Shown here piece by piece: positions 1-6,308 of a stretch of 23,062 bases of DNA (its first letter is position 1; every line of letters begins with the position of its first letter). Position numbers and translations under genes: made by a program. The stretch is taken from NCBI GenBank assembly GCA_900752815.1, contig CAADWS010000179.1:1-23062 (forward strand), in the 5' to 3' direction. This stretch comes from Bacteroidaceae bacterium. GTDB taxonomy: Bacteria; Bacteroidota; Bacteroidia; Bacteroidales; Bacteroidaceae. Under the pieces are notes generated by a model. The model was not told where the DNA came from and ran no database searches. It saw only the letters and a program-made list of their open reading frames with translations.

Positions 1-19
1 ACCCACAAAAAAGAAAGCC

Positions 20-331
20 ATGAGTTACGATCTTATAAACAGAAAAGACCAGCGGATTGATACTATTTTCAAAGGGCTGGAAAACATGGAGCGCATGATA
101 GACGCAATACGGACGGCTCCAAGGCCCGCATTTCACGGTGATTATTTCCTCACGGACGAGGAACTTTCAAAGCTGTTGAAAGTAAGCCGGCGTACCTTGC
201 AGGAATACCGGACCCTCGGTGTGATACCTTACTATCTTGTGCAGGGAAAAGCCCTTTACAAAGAGTCAGACATACAAAAAGTTCTTGATGACGCTTATAA
301 AAGATGCAGGGAAGAACAGCGATGGGTATGA
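20..331 (+). CDS. Small helix-turn-helix DNA-binding protein of a mobile element
   Basis: This 103-residue protein has a winged-helix/excisionase-like helix-turn-helix at about residues 42-92 (LTDEELSKLLKVSRRTLQEY, then a GVIPYY turn and a YKESDIQKVLDD helix). That pattern matches the HTH_17/MerR-like domains found beside integrases in Bacteroides conjugative and mobilizable elements. The first 40 residues are charged and probably helical, perhaps for dimer contacts. It converges on the integrase gene with only 25 bp between the two stop codons. Proteins of this kind often act as recombination directionality factors or local regulators, so a role in excision is an inference from context. The ATG at 20 is the first available start; only 19 bases lie upstream in the window, so its promoter cannot be seen. 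Confidence 0.75.
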   Translation: MSYDLINRKDQRIDTIFKGLENMERMIDAIRTAPRPAFHGDYFLTDEELSKLLKVSRRTLQEYRTLGVIPYYLVQGKALYKESDIQKVLDDAYKRCREEQRWV

Positions 332-341
332 AGCAAAAGTA

Positions 342-374
342 AAAGAAACGGCCTCTTTACAAGGTCGTTTCTTT
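342..374. terminator. Probable bidirectional terminator hairpin between convergent genes
   Basis: A 13-position stem (342-354 with 362-374) closes a 7-base loop. Twelve pairs are Watson-Crick and one is a G-U wobble on the plus strand. The outer part is A-rich on the left and T-rich on the right, so transcripts from either side would end with a U-rich tail. It lies between the helix-turn-helix gene and the convergent integrase gene and overlaps the last codons of the integrase (stop codon in the loop). Confidence 0.6.
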
Positions 375-1700
375 GTTGTCGGACAATTGGTATCCGAATC
401 TCCTTCTTCGCTTCTTGACAATAACATCTTCTTCATACAGACCAGGAATCCGATCCATTCCGGCTGCTTTCAGCCGTTTCATGTCCTCGTCCACTTTCCT
501 GTCAGTCACTTTGGCGTAAAGCTGCGTGGTCTCAATACGCATGTGCCCCATCATTTTGCCGACTGTCTCGATTGGAACACCCAATGAAAGGGTTATATGG
601 GTTCCGAAATTGTGTCGTGCCTTATGAAATGTAAGTTCAAATCCGTAAACTTCACCCAACTGGTGGGCGAGCATAATGAAATACGTACGACTATACAGAT
701 TGAAGACCTTGTCATCCTTTCTCTGTTCCCGATATTTCTCTATTATCTTCAACGGAATATCCAACAATCGGACAGAAGACAGTGTTCCTGTTTTCTGGCG
801 GTGGATATGGATCCACCATGAACCGTCTTCAGATTGGGTAATATCATTTACCCTCAATTTTTTCAAATCCGTATAGGCAAGTCCGGTAAAAGTGGAGAAG
901 ATGAACATATCCCTAACAAACTGAAGCTGTGGCTTCTCGACAGGTGTTGTAAGCAGTGTCTTCAAGTCTTCCAGCTTCAGATGACGACTTTTCCGTTTGG
1001 GCAGTTCAGGATGAAGGCGACAATACGGATCACGGCGGATTGTTCCCTGGCTGACAGCCCGCATGGTCATCTTCTTCAGCCTGTAAAGATGTTCATGCAC
1101 GCTCTTCGGGCTTAAATTCCTGTCCGTCCTGAGAAAAAGTTCAAAGTCATCGTAGAACACACGGTCAAGACTACGTAGCAGTACATCCTCTACGCCGCGT
1201 TTTTCCTGCACGAAAGCCGAAAGGTGCTTATATGAACGTAAGTAGGAATCATAACTCTCCTTTATACGATCCACACCGATACGCTTCTTGAACTCCTCGT
1301 TATGCTCTCTGAAAAGAGCCAGCAGAGTTAACGGTTTCTGACCGACTCCCATCACGGCATTCTTCACCTGCTCTGCCGTAATAAATCCCAGACTGTTCTT
1401 AATCCGCCTGTAATGCTCCTTGATTTCTTTGGTCAGATCATCAATAGCCCGGTTGACGGTAATGGCATTCTCACTGCGGCCGTCAGCCCGTCCTTTTTCA
1501 GGATTCCAGATGGCCGGATTGACGGATACTTTCGTTCCTATCTGTTCCCATTTGGCATCTATGCTTATCTTGCACAGCAACTGGCACGTTCCATCCTTAC
1601 GGACTTTGGTGCGGTTTATATAAAACAGTATCGCAAATGTACTGCGACGTTTGATTTCCATATTGTCAGTATTTCTTTTCATAATCCTATTTTTTGCCAT
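357..1700 (-). CDS. IntDOT-type tyrosine recombinase (integrase 1)
   Basis: Site-specific tyrosine recombinase of 447 residues. It has an N-terminal arm-binding domain (about 15-100), a SAM-like core-binding domain (about 125-225) and a C-terminal catalytic domain (about 235-410). Visible catalytic residues are Lys303, His359 and Arg362 (HKARH), His386 (MMGH) and the nucleophile Tyr395 (QLYAKVTD). The first catalytic arginine, normally in TGLR, is replaced by Ala275 (TGLAYTD), as in the Bacteroides IntDOT group where that arginine is also missing. A basic tail (KKRRRR) lies near the C terminus. I chose the ATG at 1700, 2 bases after the stop of the upstream recombinase; a TTG at 1706 would overlap it by 4 bases. 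The spacing suggests translational coupling. It probably drives integration and excision of the element that runs off the left edge. Confidence 0.9.
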   Translation of the reverse strand: MAKNRIMKRNTDNMEIKRRSTFAILFYINRTKVRKDGTCQLLCKISIDAKWEQIGTKVSVNPAIWNPEKGRADGRSENAITVNRAIDDLTKEIKEHYRRIKNSLGFITAEQVKNAVMGVGQKPLTLLALFREHNEEFKKRIGVDRIKESYDSYLRSYKHLSAFVQEKRGVEDVLLRSLDRVFYDDFELFLRTDRNLSPKSVHEHLYRLKKMTMRAVSQGTIRRDPYCRLHPELPKRKSRHLKLEDLKTLLTTPVEKPQLQFVRDMFIFSTFTGLAYTDLKKLRVNDITQSEDGSWWIHIHRQKTGTLSSVRLLDIPLKIIEKYREQRKDDKVFNLYSRTYFIMLAHQLGEVYGFELTFHKARHNFGTHITLSLGVPIETVGKMMGHMRIETTQLYAKVTDRKVDEDMKRLKAAGMDRIPGLYEEDVIVKKRRRRFGYQLSDNKETTL

Positions 1701-1702
1701 TA

Positions 1703-2938
1703 TCAAATAACTACAGAAAACCGCTCAGCAATTATTTTATCCAATGCTTTCGTATCTGTATCTATCTTATTGTCTGTCACCTTTGCGTAATGCTGTGTGG
1801 TCTCAATACGACTGTGCCCCAACATCTTGCTGACCGTTTCAAGCGGTACGCCATGGGAAAGTGTAATTTCTGTCGCATAGGTATGACGGGCTGCATGGAA
1901 GACCAGCTTACGTCCTATACCGCAAATTTCGGCGATGCGTTTCAAATAACGATTCAATGAACTGTTGGAATACATGGGGAGAAGCTTTCCTTCAGGAGCC
2001 ATATCGCGGTATTTTTCAATAATATGGAACGGCAGTTCCATAAGCGGTATTTCAAAATCCACACCGGTTTTCTTGCGAGAACTCCTGATCCACCAGGTAC
2101 CATCTTCCGCGAGAGAAAGATTTTCATTTGTCAGCAGACACATGTCGCTATAGGGAATACCCGTATAACAGGAAAACAGGAACATATCTCTCACATGATA
2201 AAGAATCTGATCATGGAGAGGTGTTGTCATAATCCTATTCAATTCTTCGGAGGTGAGATATTTCTGTTCCGGTTTCGGATGTACCGGTTCATATCCGACA
2301 AACGGGAATACTGTTATTATACCGTCAGCAATAGCTTCTCCGACAATTGTTTTCAGTTGGACGGTAAGATTGACTATTGTGCCTGAAGCCAGACAACATT
2401 CCGTACGTAGGTACAAGTCATATTTTTCAATGAAGGAACGGTCCAATGCGGCAAAAGGGATATCTGACAGCTTATATTGCATCTGTAAAAAACGTACCAG
2501 ATGATTGTAGGAATTACGGTAAGCCCTCAATGTCTTTTCCGTACGATTGATCCCAACACGTTTTTCGAAATTTCTAATGAAAAGTCTGAAATAGCTTAAT
2601 AGGGTTTCCTGTTCCGAAGCCATACCCAAAAGTTGATGCTTTACATCCTCTGCTGTTACATCCTCACGGATTGCAGATTGTTCCGCATAGATGCCGAGCG
2701 CGGCAGCACGTATTTCATCCAGTCTGTTGTTTATGTCTCTTGCCGCAACACTTTTTCCACACGCCCGTCCGGATGACCACAATGACTGTGGCACACGAAA
2801 CTTGACACTGAATGCTGTTTCAGAGTGCTTGCCGACAATAAGCCGTGCCATCACGGGACAGTTTCCCCTGGCATCCGCCTCGCTCTTTTTAAGGTAGAAC
2901 GAAACCTTTACATCTGTCTGATTCATAATCTGTTCCAT
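1703..2938 (-). CDS. IntDOT-type tyrosine recombinase (integrase 2)
   Basis: A second tyrosine recombinase, 411 residues, directly upstream of integrase 1 on the same strand. It has an arm-binding N terminus (KVSFYLKKSEADARGNCPVM), a SAM-like core-binding domain (about 112-205) and a catalytic domain (about 225-395). Catalytic residues visible are Lys290, His348 and Arg351 (HAARH), His375 (MLGH) and Tyr384 (QHYAKVTD). The first arginine is again absent: TGIPYSD has Pro262 at that position. The two proteins are clearly different in sequence, so this is not a recent duplication. I prefer the ATG at 2938 over a TTG nine bases further out; an ATG at 2926 is also possible, because a -7-like box (TAATTTTG) at 2952-2945 sits very close to the start. 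Tandem recombinases may act as a pair or serve different sites. Confidence 0.88.
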   Translation of the reverse strand: MEQIMNQTDVKVSFYLKKSEADARGNCPVMARLIVGKHSETAFSVKFRVPQSLWSSGRACGKSVAARDINNRLDEIRAAALGIYAEQSAIREDVTAEDVKHQLLGMASEQETLLSYFRLFIRNFEKRVGINRTEKTLRAYRNSYNHLVRFLQMQYKLSDIPFAALDRSFIEKYDLYLRTECCLASGTIVNLTVQLKTIVGEAIADGIITVFPFVGYEPVHPKPEQKYLTSEELNRIMTTPLHDQILYHVRDMFLFSCYTGIPYSDMCLLTNENLSLAEDGTWWIRSSRKKTGVDFEIPLMELPFHIIEKYRDMAPEGKLLPMYSNSSLNRYLKRIAEICGIGRKLVFHAARHTYATEITLSHGVPLETVSKMLGHSRIETTQHYAKVTDNKIDTDTKALDKIIAERFSVVI

Positions 2939-3309
2939 TGTTTGCAAAATTAACAGAGACAGAGTTAATCATCGGCATGTAAAATATCGTCAGACATCGA
3001 CAAAGCTATCACCATTGACTTCCGGAACCTATATTTTTCATATCTCAAAAAAAATAAGTACCTTCGCTAAGCCAAAATGATGAAACTGCGTTCTTTACGG
3101 TCGGAGCAGAAAGGATTTTCAAACAACTCCATACAACTGGAATGGGCAACGGATAGGTAGCAATTTTTTCGCTTAACTATTCAAAAAACGGCTTCAAAGC
3201 ACACATTTACAAATGCGGAATAATGCTGCGTATCTCCCTGAAAGCCCAATAGTTTACATTATTCTTCCTAAATCCATCCGAAATCGGGCGAGTTTCACTA
3301 TCTTTTCAT

Positions 3310-3388
3310 AAGATAGGATGCGGCTCGGCCATGTCAAGTCTGAAAACTTTGTTTTCGGCTTGCCATTGCGCTCGCCTTTCACTATCTT
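3310..3388. repeat. Imperfect 79-bp palindrome carrying the aroQ promoter
   Basis: Arms AAGATAG (3310-3316) and CTATCTT (3382-3388) are symmetric about position 3349. Inner pairs on the same axis are GGC/GCC (3322-3324 with 3374-3376), GAAAAC/GTTTTC (3342-3347 with 3351-3356) and, shifted by one base, CAAG/CTTG (3335-3338 with 3359-3362). The right half contains the aroQ promoter. From memory it resembles promoter-bearing intergenic sequences repeated in Bacteroides genomes, which I cannot verify here. Confidence 0.45.
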
Positions 3389-3390
3389 TG
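3360..3390 (+). promoter_or_regulatory. Bacteroides-type promoter for aroQ (and probably pyk)
   Basis: A TTG at 3360-3362 and TATCTTTG at 3383-3390 are separated by 20 bp. This fits the Bacteroides primary sigma consensus of a -33 TTTG/TTG and a -7 TAnnTTTG with 19-21 bp between. The start of transcription would fall near 3397, giving a leader of about 36 bases before the aroQ ATG. Confidence 0.7.
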
Positions 3391-3432
3391 CAAAAATAAC
3401 TTTTTAGTGGCAGATACAAAAGCGGGAGCCTT

Positions 3433-3855
3433 ATGAAAATATTGATAGTAAACGGTCCGAACCTCAACCGGCTGGGAAAGCGCGAGCCGGGCATTTATGG
3501 CGCTGAAAGTATGGACGACTGTCTGGTGCGGCTGCGGCGCGCGTTTCCCGACGTCGACATTGAATATTATCAGAGCAACGTGGAGGGCTTCCTCATCGAC
3601 CGCTTGCAGCAGGCGGCCGACGACGGCACGGCAGGCATCGTGCTCAACGCCGGTGCCTATACGCATACGTCGGTGGCGCTGCACGATGCCATCCGTTCCA
3701 TCGAGGTGCCCGTCGTTGAAGTGCACATCTCCAATGTGCACCGCCGCGAGGACTTCCGCCGTCATTCCTTCATTTCGCCGGCCTGCCGTGGAGTCATCTG
3801 CGGTTTCGGTATGGATTCTTACCGCCTGGGCATTCTGGCGCTGCTGGGTGCCTGA
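3433..3855 (+). CDS. aroQ: Type II 3-dehydroquinate dehydratase
   Basis: Cytosolic enzyme of the shikimate pathway that converts 3-dehydroquinate to 3-dehydroshikimate; type II enzymes form dodecamers. The 140-residue length is normal. Family motifs appear in order: NGPNLNRLGKREPGIYG (7-23, with the catalytic lid Arg17 and Tyr22), QSNVEG (47-52), NAGAYTHTS (72-80), and EVHISN followed by RREDFRRHS (96-112, with His98 and the arginines that bind substrate). The ATG at 3433 gives the exact family N terminus. The gene is first in a plus-strand run with pyk and a methyltransferase, downstream of a strong promoter. It appears to be the first clearly chromosomal gene next to the mobile element and is intact. 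Confidence 0.97.
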   Translation: MKILIVNGPNLNRLGKREPGIYGAESMDDCLVRLRRAFPDVDIEYYQSNVEGFLIDRLQQAADDGTAGIVLNAGAYTHTSVALHDAIRSIEVPVVEVHISNVHRREDFRRHSFISPACRGVICGFGMDSYRLGILALLGA

Positions 3856-3961
3856 GAGTTGCCGCGACGGGCGGCCTTTTGCGCGGCGCATCTCCGTTCC
3901 TGGCGGTGGATGCACTGTTTCTTTTTCCTTATCAGACCAGATTTAACTCTACTTATTTCAT

Positions 3962-5401
3962 ATGTATAAAAAGACGAAAATTGTAGCAACGATTTCCGAC
4001 AACCGCTGCGACGTTGACCTGATTCGCCGCCTTTTTGAAGCCGGCATGAATGTGGTGCGTCTCAATACGGCACATCAGGATGCCGTCGGGATGCAGCGGG
4101 TCATTGACAATGTGCGGGCTGTTTCCAGTCATATTGCCATTTTGGTGGACACCAAGGGACCTGAAGTGCGGACCACGCGCAGCGAAGCGCCTATCGAACT
4201 GCGCAAGGGCGACTATGTGGAGCTGGAAGGCAACCCTGATGCACTGACCACGCGGGAACGGATTGCCGTGACCTACCGCGATTTTGTGCAGGACGTGCGT
4301 GTGGGCGCGCAGATTCTCATTGACGACGGCGAGATTGGCCTCAAGGTGGAAGGAAAGGCCAACGGCTGCCTGAAGTGCCGCGTGGAGAACAACGGCACGC
4401 TGGGCTCGCGCAAAAGCGTGAATGTGCCGGGACAGAGCATCAAACTGCCGGCGCTCACCGACCGCGACCGCCAGAACATTTATTTTGCCATCGAAGCCGG
4501 AGTCGACTTCATCGCTCACAGTTTCGTCCGTTCGCGCGAGGATGTCATGGCGGTGCGCCGTCTGCTCGACGAGGAGGACAGCGACATCCGCATCATTGCA
4601 AAAATAGAGAATCAGGAAGGGGTGGACAACATTGAGGAAATTCTCGAGGCGGCCGACGGCATCATGGTGGCCCGCGGCGACCTGGGCATCGAGGTGCCGC
4701 AGGAACGTATCCCCGGCATCCAGCGTCTGCTGGTCGACAAGGCGATTCGTGCGCACAAGCCCGTCATCGTAGCCACACAGATGTTGCAGAGCATGATTCA
4801 CAATCCGCGGCCCACGCGCACCGAGGTGACGGACATAGCCAATGCCGTCTACAGCCGCACCGATGCTCTGATGCTCAGCGGCGAGACGGCCTATGGCGAC
4901 TATCCGGTGGAGGCTGTCAGCGTCATGGCCCGGGTGGCCCATCAGGCCGAGCAGGACAGCATCTACGGCTTCGGGCAGTTCGACGTGCCGCTTTCGGCAC
5001 ATCCCGACGTGACGGAGTTCTTTGCCAAGGAGGCCGTGATGGCCACGAAAATCATGAATCTGAGGGCCATCATCATGGACAGTTTCTCGGGACGTACGGC
5101 CCGCTATGTATCTTCCTTCCGCGGCAAGTGCGTGACCTTTGCCATTTGCTACAAGGAGAGCACCGTGCGCCATCTGGCGCTCAGCTATGGTGTCTATGCC
5201 CTGCATATGCCCACCAAGTCGTTCGGCCACGAATTCCTGATGGCGGCGCTCCACAAGCTCATTGCCGACGGCGTGCTGCATGCCGAGGACCGCATCTGCT
5301 ATCTGGGCAGCCAGCGCAAGGAGCAGCGCACTTCGTTCATGGAGATGAACATCGTGGCCAACCTGCTCGACGCTGAGGGCAAAGAGTATATCCGCAACTG
5401 A
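3962..5401 (+). CDS. pyk: Pyruvate kinase
   Basis: Glycolytic enzyme that transfers phosphate from phosphoenolpyruvate to ADP. The 479 residues follow the usual layout: N-terminal barrel part, B domain (about 67-165), the rest of the barrel, and a C-terminal regulatory domain (about 345-479). Key motifs are DTKGPEVRT (63-71), the active-site stretch IIAKIENQEG (211-220, catalytic Lys214 and metal ligand Glu216), VARGDLGIE (236-244, Asp240) and ATQMLQSM (271-278). The substrate/potassium region reads RLNTAH (33-38) rather than the common RxNFSH. It lies 106 bp after aroQ with no clear promoter of its own, so co-transcription is likely. The ATG at 3962 is directly before the conserved KKTKIVATI start of the fold. 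Confidence 0.97.
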   Translation: MYKKTKIVATISDNRCDVDLIRRLFEAGMNVVRLNTAHQDAVGMQRVIDNVRAVSSHIAILVDTKGPEVRTTRSEAPIELRKGDYVELEGNPDALTTRERIAVTYRDFVQDVRVGAQILIDDGEIGLKVEGKANGCLKCRVENNGTLGSRKSVNVPGQSIKLPALTDRDRQNIYFAIEAGVDFIAHSFVRSREDVMAVRRLLDEEDSDIRIIAKIENQEGVDNIEEILEAADGIMVARGDLGIEVPQERIPGIQRLLVDKAIRAHKPVIVATQMLQSMIHNPRPTRTEVTDIANAVYSRTDALMLSGETAYGDYPVEAVSVMARVAHQAEQDSIYGFGQFDVPLSAHPDVTEFFAKEAVMATKIMNLRAIIMDSFSGRTARYVSSFRGKCVTFAICYKESTVRHLALSYGVYALHMPTKSFGHEFLMAALHKLIADGVLHAEDRICYLGSQRKEQRTSFMEMNIVANLLDAEGKEYIRN

Positions 5402-5445
5402 CGGCGGCGCGGCCGTTTGCTTATGAATCCTTCAAGTCTTGCTGT

Positions 5446-6087
5446 ATGGAAGAGTCGGAAGCACTGGAACAATATATATTGGAGCACATTTCGCCCGAAG
5501 ACGACTATCTGCACCGCCTTTACCGGGCCACGCACCTGCAGCTGCTGAGGCCGCGCATGGCTTCGGGCCATCTGCAGGGACAGCTGCTGCGGATGCTGGC
5601 GGGCATGATACGTCCCCGGACGGTGGTGGAAATCGGCACATATTCGGGTTATTCCACGTTGTGTCTGGCTGCCGGAATGGAGCCTGGGGGAAAGGTCTAT
5701 ACGTTCGAAATCAACGACGAGCAGGAGGACTTTACGCGCCCCTGGCTGGAACAGTCGCCCTATCCGCCGGAGATACGCATGATTGTGGGCAATGTGTTCG
5801 AATTGCTGCCGCCGATGCAACTGGCCATCGACCTGGCCTTCATCGACGCCAACAAGCGGGAATATTGCGAATATTACGACCTGGTGATGGACCATCTGGT
5901 GCCGGGGGGATATATCCTTGCCGACAATACGCTGTGGGACGGCCACGTGGTGGACCCCGACTACGACCGCGACGCGCAGACCCTGGGCATCCGTGCCTTC
6001 AACGACCGCGTGGCGGCCGATGAGCGGGTGGAAAAGGTGATTCTGCCCCTGCGCGACGGCCTGACGCTGATTCGCCGGAAAAGCTGA
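5446..6087 (+). CDS. SAM-dependent O-methyltransferase, COMT-like
   Basis: Class I methyltransferase of the catechol O-methyltransferase-like family, 213 residues, normal length and cytosolic. The SAM-binding glycine loop is VEIGTYSGYSTL (61-72). The metal/acceptor site is DLAFIDANKREY (129-140, Asp134 and Lys137) followed by LADNTLWDG (158-166, Asp160 and Asn161), the expected metal ligands. Family members methylate catechol-like hydroxyls or, in some bacteria, a tRNA wobble uridine, so the substrate is open. It starts 44 bases after pyk and is probably in the same transcript. Its stop is followed by 221 bp that carry a structured repeat before a convergent gene. Confidence 0.9.
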   Translation: MEESEALEQYILEHISPEDDYLHRLYRATHLQLLRPRMASGHLQGQLLRMLAGMIRPRTVVEIGTYSGYSTLCLAAGMEPGGKVYTFEINDEQEDFTRPWLEQSPYPPEIRMIVGNVFELLPPMQLAIDLAFIDANKREYCEYYDLVMDHLVPGGYILADNTLWDGHVVDPDYDRDAQTLGIRAFNDRVAADERVEKVILPLRDGLTLIRRKS

Positions 6088-6178
6088 GCCGGCAGGCCAT
6101 TCGTCGGCCGCGTAGTGCGCGCGGTTGCGGGGATCGGCAGGCCGGATGGCTGCATGGTTCCGCTGCGCGGAGGAGGTA

Positions 6179-6268
6179 AAAAAACAGTCCTTACTTTTGA
6201 AATTTCTGTCAGTACTTTAGAATTTTCTGTCAGTACTTTAGTTTTTTCAAAAGTAAGGACTGTTTTTT
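6179..6268. repeat. Structured repeat element, copy 1 (three 21-bp units plus inverted arm)
   Basis: A perfect 24-bp inverted repeat (6179-6202 with 6245-6268) encloses 42 bases. Three tandem 21-bp units start at 6185, 6206 and 6227. Their cores are CAGTCCTTACTTTTG, CTGTCAGTACTTTAG and CTGTCAGTACTTTAG, and they are followed by CAAAAGTAAGGACTG (6248-6262), the reverse complement of the first core. A runs on the left and T runs on the right would make it a bidirectional terminator between the convergent methyltransferase and nucleotidyltransferase genes. The rest of the gap (6088-6178 and 6269-6308) shows nothing recognisable. A second copy with the same architecture lies at 14460-14545. Confidence 0.8.
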
Positions 6269-6308
6269 GTGCGTGCCGGTACCTGTCCTTCAGCCACTTC
6301 TGTTGCGG

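Larger units (their letters stand above)
2939..3432. other. Gene-free AT-rich stretch, probable element/chromosome junction
   Basis: About 490 bases with no convincing gene. The left part (to about 3300) is AT-rich like the integrases. The right part carries the palindrome and promoter that serve aroQ. Integrase genes of such elements usually lie next to an element end, so an attachment site is expected here. Two candidate duplications are visible: TTTGCAAAA(T/A)TAAC at 2941-2954 and 3387-3400, and TTTCACTATCTTT at 3293-3305 and 3377-3389. Neither can be proven from one window. A 27-codon frame at 3077-3160 is too short to call. Confidence 0.5.

Noticed and set aside
3077..3160. A 27-codon frame preceded by a TACCTTCG box
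   Set aside because: The box is not a match to TAnnTTTG and the peptide has no recognisable feature; too short to call without homologues.
3953..5281. A 442-codon open frame on the strand opposite pyk
   Set aside because: It is the complement of a GC-rich, clearly real pyruvate kinase gene; its translation is His- and Ala-rich with no family motif.
6179..6268. Possible short CRISPR array because of regular 21-bp repeats
   Set aside because: The units are directly adjacent with no spacers, and the block ends in the inverted first unit; no cas genes are near.
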